Part shown: piece after piece, positions 22,416-33,270 of the stretch
Layout: the number at the start of each line of letters is the position of its first letter
Position numbering within the stretch: position 1 is the stretch's first letter
Origin: Calliphora vicina
Lineage: Eukaryota > Arthropoda > Insecta > Diptera > Calliphoridae
Direction: 5' to 3'
DNA: 64,000 bases
NCBI RefSeq assembly: GCF_958450345.1
Contig: NC_088780.1
Location: 67,231,533-67,295,532, forward strand
Translations under genes and position numbers: made by a program
Notes under the pieces: generated by a model
Seen by the model: only the letters and a program-made list of their open reading frames with translations
Told to the model about the DNA's origin: nothing
Database searches by the model: none

Positions 22416-22789
22416 TTGTTAAATATTAAACAAAAAGTAACTTTAAAGTTAACAATTCAAGTATTGATAATGTTAAAAAACATTCGATAACAAAGTCCAC
22501 CATTAAATTTTCATCAGAAATATTCCCGAACAATCTACAAAACAATTGACTAGCAAACTCTTTGGAGCTATGCTTTAAAAAATTTGAGCTAGTTGGACAT
22601 GATCCCGAATTCAAGTACAATATAAACGTTAGAGTGTCCCTTAGAATTAAAGTTTTTGAAATGTTGAAACCGTACCCCTGAAAACTTTCGTGATGACCTA
22701 AAATACCACCAAAAAAAATTTAAGCTAATTTTTTAGTTTTTTTAAAAAAATGTTGCCATTATGTATTACTTTTGCAATTTTATTTAAAA
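22416..22789. other. Spacer, no gene
   Basis: AT-rich, no recognised structure. Confidence 0.4.
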
Positions 22790-23250
22790 GAATCGAAATG
22801 TGTACGTAATTGTCGTTCTAATGAGGTATAAAAGACAAAAATTGGTTAAAAAATGTTAAAGTTATTAAAAAATCGACAGGCCATTAAAACAAGAAATGTA
22901 GTAACAAAATTAACATATTACTTAAAATATATCCATATTTACTTGTATATGAGTTTTTATCTTCATAGGATACAGTTAAACTATTCGCAGGTATAACCAA
23001 AAAAAAATATTTTTTTTAACGGCAGTTTCAAAACTCCAAATTCAAATTTTTAAAAATTTTGTTAAAAATATTTCAAAATTTTATGATCATCACATGGGGA
23101 TTTATTTGCAACATTATAGGGAAAATGTGAAAAAAGCATGTCAATACCTCCTATAGTTTTTCCGTACCTGCGATTTAAATTTTGCGATTTTAGAGAAAAA
23201 CTAATTTTTGGCCATATTTTGGCGAATGAGCCCAATTTCCTTACTGTTAT
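22790..23250. repeat. Unclassified ~500-bp dispersed repeat, copy 1
   Basis: Contains GAAATGTGTACGTAATTGTC, ATATCCATATTTACTTGTAT, ACGGCAGTTTCAAAACTCCA, ATCACATGGGGATTTATTTG and CCTATAGTTTTTCCGTACCT. All recur in reverse order and inverted at 53930-54450. No ORF is conserved between copies. Confidence 0.78.
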
Positions 23251-23779
23251 TAATTTTAAGTAAAATCTATTCGAAATATTATATATTAGAAATTCCAAAT
23301 ATTGTAAAATTTTACCTCCACGATTTAAGGGTTAACGTTTTCCGATTTTAGGAAAACTTTCAGAATATATTAAGATCTAGCTGAACCCGGTCAGCGTTGC
23401 TGGCCCTTAGAAAACATCTGTTTTATATTGCATCTCGATCTCGATTTTAATATACAGTGTCGGACAAAGTCGGTGATCCAACCTTCAAAGTTAATACATG
23501 TAGTGGCATTTCGGTTGGTTTCAATGAATTCAAAAATTTTGTATTTAAATTTCTTGTTCAGTCAATGATTAGTTCTCGCCTATTACAGACGTGTATACTC
23601 TCATTAGCTTCAAACCAGTTTATTATTGTGTATAAGCATACATTATTTACATTGTTCTTAAATAAAATAAAAAAAAACTTTACAAAAACAAATAGTATTG
23701 TACTAAAGCAAAATAAAGAGATCATATGAAAGTGATGATGTGCATGCACATCTTGTAACAATGAAAAAAAAAAACCAAA
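23251..23779. other. Spacer, no gene recognised
   Basis: Contains CTAGCTGAACCCGGTCAGCGTTG (near 23370), which looks like the end of a dispersed repeat. An open frame at 23457-23729 + has no family resemblance. Confidence 0.4.
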
Positions 23780-24771
23780 AACAATAACACTGCAGAAAAT
23801 GTTAACTATTTTTCACAGTTACAAGCCATTGATGATGATAAAATTCCAGGTGAAACCAGAATACATGTCCCACCAATAACAATTCTTAAATGTAAGATCG
23901 AAGAAATTCATGAGATATGTAAACTTACAAATATAAAAGACTACGCTATAAGAAAAATATCAATAGGACATAAATTGTTCTGTAACACAAAACATGATTT
24001 TGATCTTATTTGTAAGTCACTTAGCGAAAAATACGAATTATTCACCTACGCAACGAAGGATGAGAAACCTTACAAAGCATTATTATTTGATCAGGACACT
24101 CAAGACCCAGCCATAATAAAAAAAAATTAATCACCAAAGGACTTCAATGTCTCGATGTTAAAATAGTTCATAAGAAATTGGAATATGGAACATTTGTAAT
24201 CTATGTAGTTTATTTTAAACGCAAAACAATCTCCATTAAAGATTTAAGACTACTCTGTCCTGGATTATGTTAAGATCAAATGGGATTTCACCGCAAGGTG
24301 AAAACCTTCTGTGCAAAATGCGCCGGTAATCATATCACCACTGACTGCAATGAAAATGTAGTTAAATGTGCAAACTGCAATGGGCCCCACAAATCAACTG
24401 ATGATAATTGCCCCAGTAAAATACATTACCTGCAGTTGAAGCAGCAAAATAAACAAATAAACAAACCATCAAAGATAAGTAATTCTTATATGGTAAACAA
24501 TCATCATTTTCCAAATACACTCCAACAAAATGTTCCGCATCCATCAAGCATATGGCAATTTTCAAGAAACCACCAAAACAACTTTAATGACAATAACAAT
24601 AATCATCCAGCAAATGTTGTAAACATTCCAACAACAAACACTGGAGAACCGTTTTCTATTCAAGAAATACAAGCGCTTACTATAGAATTAATTACTAACC
24701 TCAGAAATTGTAAAAATAAGTTAGATCAGTTCGAGGTGATAACAAACCTTGCATCTAAATTTTTAGCATAA
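23780..24771 (+). pseudogene. LINE ORF1, gag-like, frameshifted
   Basis: Reads NVNYFSQLQAIDDDKIPGET, an RRM-like region CKLTNIKDYAIRKISIGHKL, then a stop after PAIIKKN (about 24129). In another frame KIVHKKLEYGTFVIYVVYFK follows, a stop near 24271, then CAKCAGNHITTDC and CANCNGPHKSTDDNC zinc knuckles. The 3' part is rich in asparagine and glutamine. The final TAA overlaps the ORF2 ATG. Two disruptions make it inactive. Confidence 0.8.
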
Positions 24772-27700
24772 TGGCAAATGATATCAATATAATAACTTGG
24801 AATGCACATGGCATTAAAAATAAAAACATAGAATTGTTTCAGTTTCTATTAACTAATAACATCCACATATGTTTGATATCTGAAACATGGCTTAAGCCAA
24901 ATATTTCACTTGGTCACCAAGGTTTTTATATTCACAGAAATGACAGGGAATCAAAGAGAGGAGGAGGCGTGGCCATAGTTATTAGGAAAGATATCTTCCA
25001 TTCAGTAATACCCATTGTTAATACTTTCCTTATTGAGAATATCGGTATTAAAATCTACACAAATACAGGTACTGTAAACATATTTTCGTGTTATTTTCCA
25101 GGTGGCCGAGCTGACAATATTAAGAAGAGACATTTTGCGTCTGATCTTCACAAACTCAGTAGGGGTGAAAGATTTATCATTGGTGGCGACTTTAATAGCC
25201 GACATCAATCATGGGGTTGCGCAAAACCAAACTGTTGGTGCAATATATTATACGAAAACCAAGATTCTTACAACTTGAATATTTTATTTTCGAATGAAGC
25301 TACTTACATACCACATCAGTTAAATCGTCAGTGTTCTACACTTGATCTTTTCATAACGAATAATACAATGAATGTATCATCCCCAGAAGTAATCAACGGA
25401 TTAAGTTCTGACCATCTTCCTGTTAGACTAACCATGAAAAGTAATTATGAAAATACTAATTTCAGTTATTTTGACTTTAAAAACGCTAATTGGAAACTTT
25501 TTTCGCAATTTATAAACATAAGTCTTGTTCTTCCTCTTAACATAATTAATAAAGAGTACATTGACTCAGCACTTAATAATTTCATATGAACTTTGAACGA
25601 TGCTGTTACATATAGCGTTCCAAGGAAACTTAAGAAAATTAGCAACAAAAAGTTTCCAGAAAACATTAAATTATTGATTCGAAGGCGAAACTATCATCGT
25701 AGGAATTAGCTTCGTTTTAGGGATGTATATGATTATTATGAATTAAAAATTTTAAATTCTGCAATCAAATGGGAGATTGATAAGTTCAAAAACAGTTCAT
25801 GGAATTACTTACTATCCACATTAGATACAAATTCTTCTCCTTTTTGGAACTTAACAAAAATTTTAAGGAAAAGGTCTAAGAACATTCCAATTCTGAAGCA
25901 TAATTCTTCACGCTTCGTAAATTATTAGCTCGAATATTTTGTGATAATCATTTATATTCTTCTAATATGAGTGACTCAGCCACAGAAAACCTAGTTAGAA
26001 ATAGCATCAATGACTTTAATTCAAACTTCAACACAATTGACAATTTTTCTGTAACGTATGAAAAGGTTTCAGTTATAGTAAACGCTTTGAAACCTGGTAA
26101 GTCACCTGGTGTAGATGGCATTTGTAACAGGATTCTTAAAGGTCTTCTTAAAAAGGGTATTAAGTTTTTGACAATTTTCATTAATAGCTGTCTAAAACTA
26201 GGCTATTTTCCAGATGATTTTAAAACGGTTAAAGTTATTGCCATAAAAAACCCAATAAACCGTCTGATATTCCAACTTCTTACCGCCCCATCAGTTTATT
26301 GTCATCCATTAGTAAAGTTCTAGAAAGAGTTATTAAGGGTAAAACTACTTTTTGGATGGGAATAGCATTTTGCCACCACAACAGTTTGGATTTCGTAGGG
26401 AACACAATACCCTACATCCACTAGTCCGAATAAGAAATATCGTGAAGTCTAACTTCAACCAGTAAAAATCAACTGGTATGGTACTATTGGACATAAAAGC
26501 TGCGTTTGATTCTGTATGGCACGACGGTTTAATTCATAAGTTAATAAAGTTTAACTTTCCTTCAAGTATAGTTAAAATAATCCAAAGTTTATTACCCCCA
26601 GGACTTTCAGAGTTCATATTGGTTCCAAATCTTCTAACGTTTTCCGGATAAATGCTGGTTGCCCTCAGGGATCCTGTTCATCTCCAATATTATATAATAC
26701 AGGTAAGCCTCCATTTACGCGGTACTTTATTTACGCGAATTCGATATAACGCGAACTCAAATTAGCAACCATTTTTTCAAATACGCGACTTTTTTTACAC
26801 GATTTTTATATAACGCGTCAACAAACAACCAGAAACGAAAAAACACAAGCGAATAACAGATTTCTTTTTTGAAAACTTCGTTAATTTTTATGAATTTTTT
26901 GTTATGTTTTGATCTCTTTTACGTATTAGAATATTTTGTTTTTTTAATTGACATTTTTTCGATAAGAAATATTTTTTTTAGTTGAGTTTTGTTTTAAGTA
27001 AGTTTTTAAAAGTACAAATAAAATAAGTTTACTTAAAGTATATATCGTTGCCTTAAATGCAAACGGACGTAACTACATTTTTATTGTTTTTACAGGATAC
27101 GTTATAAAATCAATAATAATTGTTTAATCAATCAATCAAATACTCGATTTTGAATTTTTGTGTAGTTACGTCCGCTTTCATTTAAGGTGACGATATGTAT
27201 GTATGTACATATGTGTTCTCTATTTAACGCGATTTTTAGGCCCCAATTTCTTTTTTGTTATGTGACTGATGTATTGTTTTACGCGATATAAAAAATTATT
27301 GGCCCCACAAAAGCATTTCGTTCTAAATTAGAACCTCTTTTTACGCGAATTTGTTTTACACGCTATTTTTTTTGGCCCGACAAACAGCGTAAATGGAGGC
27401 CTACCTGTATATATACAGCTGATATTCCAACTTTGGATCACTGTTTCATGTCCATCTTCGCTGAAGTCACAGCAGTATTGTGTTCAGGTAATTTATCTTC
27501 TGAAATACTCTCAAATCTGCAGCTAGCCCTTGGAAAATTATTAAAATATTTCACGAAATGGAAAATAGCATTAAATTGTGATAAAAGTCAGGCGATATTT
27601 TTCACCAGAAAGAGAAAAGAATGTTTTATTCCCCAAAATAAAATAATTATAAATAACTCCGAAATCAAATGGATGAAGAATGTAAAATATTTTTATTAAT

Positions 27701-27860
27701 TTTAAATCTTCCAAGATGTTATCTTACGGATAGACTTTATCAACTTGCGGATGTTGATTTGGTTGCAGTCAAGATAGATAGATTGAATACAAATTTTAAT
27801 TCCAAATGTTCCTATTCAGAATACGATCATATTGCTGAGCTAGCCCCTCCTTTAGAATAG
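24771..27860 (+). pseudogene. LINE ORF2: endonuclease and RT, inactivated
   Basis: The ATG at 24771 opens 272 codons of intact endonuclease: IITWNAHGIKNKNIELFQFL, ICLISETWLK, RGGGVAIVIRKDI, IIGGDFNSRHQSWGC and NGLSSDHLPVRL. A TGA follows at about 25587. RT continues in broken frames: ALKPGKSPGVDGICNRILKG (26080-26150), QQFGFRREHNTLHPL-like (26390), LLDIKAAFDSVWHDGL (26490), NAGCPQGSCSSPILYN (26650). After the MITE, YTADIPTLDHCFMSIFA is followed by EV where the catalytic DD should be (27457-27468). The end, RLYQLADVDLVAVKIDRLNT to ELAPPLE stop, closes at 27860. Confidence 0.82.
26700..27407. mobile_element. Tigger/pogo-type MITE, 708 bp
   Basis: The ends are CAGGTAAGCCTCCATTTACG and, inverted, CAGGTAGGCCTCCATTTACG (19 of 20). 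TA flanks both sides (26698-26699, 27408-27409). Subterminal TTACGCGA and TATAACGCG motifs recur on both arms. There is no ORF. It sits inside the RT between SPILYN and YTADIP. Confidence 0.85.
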
Positions 27861-27870
27861 TAAGTAGATT

Positions 27871-28729
27871 TAAGTTTTATCATAAAAATAAAATATTTCA
27901 TATAGGTTTTTTTAGAAATTTTCACCTTCATTCATTATAATGTATTACTAATAACTATACTATAAAATGAAATATTATATTTAAGCAGAAAAAGAGTCCT
28001 TGAACTCTTTGTCGAGTTTGAGAATTAAACTCGACTTTACTTAAGAGTAGACTTTAGGTCTATATAGACAAGTTAAAGTATACTTTTGACGCTGAAGTCG
28101 ACTCTAAATATAAAACTAGCTGAAGTTGTTTTTAACTCGTTTAACAACAGCATAAACTGTTCTTCGCCGAGTAAAAAAATTCGTCACAAAGTAAAAATTG
28201 TTTAAGTTACAAGATATTGGTAGAGATTTTGCAATTATTGAACAGTTATCAATAAAAGTAGTACCAACATATCGTAATTATGATATTAATCTTATATTTT
28301 CCACTTTTCCACAACAAACAACTTTCTTTCTTTAGATGTCCCGGCTACTTTTATTGTTTACGTTTTTTGGATTTTTTTAAATTTTGTATGTCAGCTGTTC
28401 AGCGTTGCCACTTGTCTGTTTTTTGTTGTATATTGTATGAAAACATTTTCTACATTTGCGGTGGCACCCAGTTAAAGTCGGTTCAATTTAAAACATACTT
28501 TAATTTTGACTATGGTTGCAAATTAATAAAAAGCGGGTTTTTATTATTAAGTGGTTTTTAAAAGAATCGACTTTAGTGTTTGACTATGATTATATTGTAA
28601 ATATGTACATATTATTATAATTGAAGTTGTTATATCAGGAAAATAAAATAAAAATTTAAAAAAAAAATTTGTTATTCATGCACTTAATATGCAAAAGTAA
28701 ACACAATTGTTTATCACAGACCGAAAATC
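27871..28729. other. Spacer with ACTCGACTTTA-type inverted motifs
   Basis: Around 28010-28130 and 28470-28590 motifs such as GTCGAGTTT, ACTCGACTTTA and AATCGACTTTAGTG recur in opposed orientation, suggesting a decayed MITE. The ORF at 28280-28561 + has no resemblance to a family. Confidence 0.35.
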
Positions 28730-28974
28730 AAAAATCTGACTTTACACTGTTATCCAAAAGGCTTTTCTGAAGATTCCGTGAGAATGTCATCAAAATCGGT
28801 CCAGCCGTTTTTGAGTCCATACGGAACATACATACATACACACATCCATTTTGATGAAATATAGGGCATTAGCGGTATAATGTAAAAATTAAATTTTTAC
28901 GTACCCCTTCGCTGGGCCATTGTGAAGATTCCCTGAAAATTTCATCAAAATCGGTCCAATCGTTTTTTATATAT
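28730..28974. repeat. Dispersed repeat with CATCAAAATCGGTCCA motifs
   Basis: Two copies of TCATCAAAATCGGTCCA (about 28788 and 28943), with CATACATACATACACACATC between, form a repeat type common in fly non-coding DNA. The gypsy LTR begins at its right edge. Confidence 0.55.
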
Positions 28975-29563
28975 TGTTACGTTTTAACCTTTTCAAAACG
29001 TTTGTTTATTTCATTTAAATAAACGTAAACGTTTAGTAGTTTGAAAATTTTAACAACTCTTTATTTATTTAAAATGTACAACAACAAAATTAAATAGTCA
29101 CTCAATGTTTTATTTTATACACGTTTATAAATTCTCAGAAATACAGACACACTTTATAATGTACAGGAATTCACTTGAAAAACACAGCACTCTTTAAGGC
29201 ACTCAGTTGAAGTTTATTCGAAAAGCGTCTCTGATAAACTCACTAACGACTGCAACCTCTGCCACTATTTATAACACTGCCATCTGCACTCTAGATTTCT
29301 CTTTAACTGTCTAGATGTTTCTAATACATACGCCATCTGTGGTGTACTTTCTACAATGTTCTTTAACTGAATATTCGAATTCGAATATACGGTCGCAGCA
29401 AACAGCGTTGTCAACTTACGTTCAATGGTCAACTGAAAGCTTTTATTCAATGTTAATAATGCCCACAGATATGTTACAGTTTGCTATTACAGCACTGGAA
29501 AGCATTACTTTTAAATCATCCGTTAAAATCGTTATATTTGAATTCAAGTACAATTTCGTAACA
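28975..29563 (-). repeat. 3' LTR of a gypsy-type retrotransposon, 589 bp
   Basis: It begins TGTTACG and ends CGTAACA, so it has TG...CA ends and short inverted repeats. ATAT precedes it. On the internal side lies CTGCCCCCCGT, the complement of a polypurine tract (ACGGGGGGCAG), which marks this as the 3' LTR of a minus-strand element. The same LTR is found alone at 43816-44933. Confidence 0.85.
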
Positions 29564-29569
29564 CTGCCC

Positions 29570-30790
29570 CCCGTAGGCAGCTAGTCGTTCTAGATGTATG
29601 ACCTTCATTTTAGATCTCGGGCTCTTTTCTTTCTGTATTATGTACACCACGTCGTTTAGTTTCTTAATCACCTTGCATGGTCCATCCCAATGGGTTTGTA
29701 GTTTGGGAGCGTTGTGGGTTATACAGCAGAAAAATTTGGCCTTCATTAAATACCTCAGAATTCGCTGCTCGATCGTATCTGGCTTTCATTTTGTCGTTGT
29801 TCATTTTTATTCGTCTGCGTACGAATTCGTAAAGTTCGTTAAGGTCATCTTGCTTTGGGAAGTGTTTTCATTATTTGATGAGGGCTTAATACCGAACTCT
29901 AAATCACCAGGCAACTTGAGTTCTGTCCCGAAGACAATTTTTGCAGGTGTTCGAGAGGTCGAGTCATGAACAGCTGACCTGTATGCCAATAGAAATTTTG
30001 GTATGTGTTCATCCCAGTCCTCCTGGTGTGCACTCACCACTTTTCTTAAATATTCCTCCAGGGTGCGATTGAATCTTTCGACCATGCCATCAAATTGAGG
30101 ATGCAGTGTCGTTGTTCTGGTTTTTCTTATTCCGTATAAATCGCACATTTCCTTGAATACGGCGGATTCAAAATTTCTACCCTGATCACCTGCGAAAGCA
30201 CACCGCCTATTCCGTATCCACTCGCATCGCTTTCTAGCAAAAACTTCGCCCCTGGGATGGGATATGCTAAAGTTGGTGCTGTACACAACAATTCCTTTAA
30301 CTGAAGGAATGCCTGTTCTTGATATTCACTCCACAGGAACGCTCGCGACACTGGCAAAATTCGGTACAAATCGTTGTTAGTACGTGCAAAGGCCTAGAAA
30401 ACTGCGCAATTCGTGAAGATTTTTCGGACGAGTCCTTTACGGCTCGTATTTTATCTTCATCTGTTGATATGCCGTCTGCTGTTACGCGATGCCCTAAATA
30501 CTTAACTTCTTTCTGGAACAATGCACCTTTCTTTACGCTAAGTTTTAGTCCAGCCGCAGCTATTCGTTTAAGGACTTCTTCAAGGTTTTTCAGGTGTTCA
30601 TCGAAAGACTTCCCTATGACAATTATGTCATCGAGGTACACCAAGCATGTCTTCCACTGAATTCCTTTCAACACATGTTCCATTAAACACTCGAATGTGG
30701 CTAGAGCATTGCAGAGTTCAAAGGCCATCAGATTAAACTGCCATAATCCATCACTAGCACTAAACGCAGTTTTCTCTTCGTCTTTTTCTG
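29570..30790 (-). pseudogene. Gypsy pol: RT, RNase H start and integrase with internal deletion
   Basis: From the right, RT palm motifs PLMAFELCNALATFECLMEH and the active site YLDDIIV (about 30630) are followed by LGHRVTADGISTDEDKIRAV. A frameshift follows near 30410. RNase H begins at TLAYPIPGAKFLLESDASGY (about 30220-30280), but the frame then runs straight into integrase GDQGRNFESAVFKEMCDLYG (about 30190). The rest of RNase H and the integrase zinc finger are therefore deleted. The integrase core motif HPQFDGMVERFNRTLEEYL (about 30080) includes its glutamate. The C-terminal chromodomain-like end is KVIHLERLAAYGGQ near 29590. Confidence 0.83.
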
Positions 30791-30796
30791 CAATCT

Positions 30797-31238
30797 AACC
30801 ACTTTTTTTTTTTTTTTTAAAAAAGAGAAGTGGAAGTACTCAGGTAATTAATTATGCCTATATATAAATGTGTTACTTTCTTTGGAAAGGGGATAGAGTG
30901 TAGAGGAAAAGGTGGTGAAAGGAGGAGAAAAGCTTTTATTTAACAACTCTGCAATTGCGCGTTATGTTTGTTATTAGTGCAGGTTGCAGCGCCTCTGGTG
31001 GTGAGATGGCGCCTTAGTCAGGCCAACAACCATTATTTTATTATTTTACTTCGGTGGCGTTTTAGTGTTATACCACCGAAGGAGGGCGCTGTGATAAATA
31101 TTAGTTATTAGTAAACTAATAATTATTATAAACTGATGTTGTTGATTGGCAGCGGCTGGGAATCGAACCCAGGCCACAAATACCATATCATGCTTAATGA
31201 TCAAACGCGCTAACCAATTAAGCCACAGCACCCTCAAA
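30797..31238 (-). mobile_element. tRNA-headed SINE, about 440 bp
   Basis: On the minus strand the head reads GTGCTGTGGCTTAATTGG (A box region, 31214-31225) and CCTGGGTTCGATTCCCAG with a B box GGTTCGATTCC (31159-31169). The T-stem CTGGG/CCCAG is intact, but the anticodon arm is not tRNA-like. A body of about 300 bases without coding capacity follows. It ends in a long T run on the + strand (about 30804-30822), that is a poly-A tail. It splits the gypsy element between protease and RT. No target duplication was found. A degraded tRNA gene alone would not explain the body and tail. Confidence 0.62.
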
Positions 31239-31363
31239 CGTCGTTCAGCTTTCTATACTCGCTTCGCCAGTATTTATTTTTGATGCTTTACAATTGCCGT
31301 TCTACCTTGGCTTTGACTTTTTAAGGCCAATAAGAGGTATGTTACTTCAGAAGTTGTTTGGCC

Positions 31364-31948
31364 TTATTTTTGTCGGACCGGCACTAATCCTCCTACCCAT
31401 TTCCCCACATATTCCGCTAGTAGCTCGTGTTCCTTGGTGGATTTATTGTTGTCCTCACAATCTCCCTCCATACGGGCCCATAGTAAAGTTTCTGACTGTG
31501 GTGGTAGTCTCTGATGCTCGACGGTAACTAGCTTTCTTACTTGAGTCCTATTTTCATATCCGACGTCAAGGAGTATTTCCACATTTCGCCAAATCATAAC
31601 TTTTTGTCCCATATCCAAAGCAATGTCGTGAGTAATCATGAAATCAGCACCAATGATTACTTCGTCCACAATATCGGCAACAATAAATACATGATTGACG
31701 CTATCATTGGCAATGGTTACTTTCACATTTACTTTACCATAGACAGTGGCTGACTCCCCACGTAATGGTTCAATTGTGTTCTTGACTAAATCGGGCTTGA
31801 CGATGGGCTGCGACGCTCCTGTGTCTATAATAAAAATGTGCTTCTGACGGTTGATGTATCCACTAGCCCTAAGATAGCTATTTTTCTGCTGCATTACTGA
31901 TATGGAGATTGTGGGGCCCTCAGATGTGGGAGCTAGCTCTTGGCCCAT
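31364..31948 (-). pseudogene. Gypsy retropepsin-like protease region
   Basis: An open frame of 194 codons with FIIDTGASQPIV, the aspartic protease active site DTGA, and the later ADFMITHDIALDMG flap/core motif. It would process the gag-pol polyprotein. The frame ends near the SINE boundary, so linkage to RT is lost. Confidence 0.85.
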
Positions 31949-31959
31949 AGTGCTAGCTC

Positions 31960-32510
31960 GTTTTAGTTTAAAGGTGATTCTTGTGACGATTGATGATTTG
32001 GCTGGTTGTTTCTTGGAGGCGAAACCGATCTGGTTCGTTTTCTCGGTGCTTTGCAGTTTCGCTGAATATGACCAGATTTACCGCAATTATAACATTTTAC
32101 TCTGGCATTGCTATGCTTATCATTAAACGCCTCCAAGACCTTTTTTAATTCGTCGACTATATTTCGCTCATCTTAAGCAATAACTTCGATATTGCGCACC
32201 TTGCATATTTGCGGCTTTGAAATTATTTTCGCCGTTTCTTGTGCCACTGCAAATGAGACGGTTTCAGCAAATGATGGTTTAGGTGTAGCACAAACCGCAT
32301 GTTTTATTTCAGGATCACGAATGCCATTAACGAATGCCTCTATCTTGATATGGTCCAAAAATGGATTGTTTTCCCCTGGATAAGTGAGCTGTAGCAAACG
32401 CTCGATTTCCAACGCAAAATCTTGTAGTGTCTTATTTGCCTTCTGCACTCTAACACGCAATTCCATTCGGTATAATTATTTTTTATGTTCGCCACCGTAC
32501 TTACGTTGTA
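31960..32510 (-). pseudogene. Gypsy gag, C-terminal part with zinc knuckle
   Basis: 32173-32466 reads VQKANKTLQDFALEIERLLQ and IEAFVNGIRDPEIKHAVCAT, the capsid-type region of insect gypsy gags. After a stop near 32173 the next frame contains CYNCGKSGHIQRNC (about 32060-32100), one CCHC knuckle. The N-terminal half is cut off at 32623. Confidence 0.75.
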
Positions 32511-32805
32511 GCGCCTCCATTATGTCATCATAACAATTTCTGTTTCTTGCTGGCACGCTTTCAAGAACTAGTGCTGCATTTCCTTTTAAGGCCAATATCA
32601 ATTCTATAGCTTTTTCTTCATTGTTTTTTTTTTTATACGTTTATTTATTCAAAATATATAAAGATTAAACTATAAATAAACAAATAGTAAACATAAATAT
32701 AATTTATAACACACAGTCCCTTTAAATGGGCTCTCAAGTACAATATATAATATGAATTAATTTATTGTTTTTAACAAAAAAAAATCTTATGAGTAACTAG
32801 CTGAC

Positions 32806-33270
32806 CTGGGGCCTATTTCACTAAGCTACAAGTTCGCAATTACAAGTGTTTTTGCCTGTAAAATTGTGAACTTGTGAATAATTGTGTTTCATCAAAATAC
32901 AATTACAAGTTTGTAGCTACAAGTGAATTTTACAAGTCACAAGTCTACAAGTCATACTTCTACAAGTGGTTTTGTTTCACTAAACTAAATTTGCACTTTT
33001 TTTAAGTCGAAATTTTTTTGCTAAATATGATATATGAAGTGACCATTTATCGAAATAATCGAAAATCTGGGCTTATAAAAAACACGAGTTAGGGCATTTA
33101 TATATTAAAGTAACGATTTATTTATTTTTAAATAGGTTTCATATATACAGAAGTTATGCCACCTAATTTAAAGGCGATTGATGTAGGGTATCATATGGTC
33201 GGGCTTCAATTAGACTTGTAATTGTAACTTGTAAACTTGTAGAATTGTAGTTTAGTGAAATAGGCCCCAG
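32806..33270. repeat. CTGGGGCCTATTTCACTAA element, copy 1 (465 bp)
   Basis: The ends CTGGGGCCTATTTCACTAA and, inverted, CTGGGGCCTATTTCACTAA are identical over 19 bases. Subterminal zones are full of ACAAGT and ACTTGTAA motifs in both orientations. The centre contains AAAAATCTGGGCTTATAAAA-like sequence also found in copy 2. It sits just after the DNVW motif of the LINE. Confidence 0.8.

Larger units (their letters stand above)
23780..27870 (+). mobile_element. LINE on the + strand, two ORFs, dead
   Basis: ORF1 (23780-24771) and ORF2 (24771-27860) overlap by one base in TAATG. The element has an APE-type endonuclease and RT, and is split by a Tigger-like MITE at 26700-27407. It is one of only two clear LINEs running in the same direction as nvd. 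Clade is not assigned; ORF1 with CCHC knuckles fits jockey or I-type groups. Confidence 0.82.
29564..32623 (-). mobile_element. Gypsy-type LTR retrotransposon interior, truncated
   Basis: On the minus strand the order is gag, protease, RT, partial RNase H, integrase, polypurine tract, LTR, as in Ty3/gypsy. There is no envelope gene between integrase and LTR. The 5' LTR and gag N-terminus are missing, because the sequence runs into the 3' end of the LINE at 32624. A tRNA-headed SINE separates protease from RT. Confidence 0.85.

Noticed and set aside
31140..31238. A tRNA gene on the minus strand
   Set aside because: A and B boxes and the T-stem are tRNA-like, but the region between cannot form a normal anticodon arm. 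A body and poly-A tail follow, so a SINE head fits better.
28975..32623. Complete gypsy element
   Set aside because: No 5' LTR, no gag start, RNase H and part of integrase deleted.
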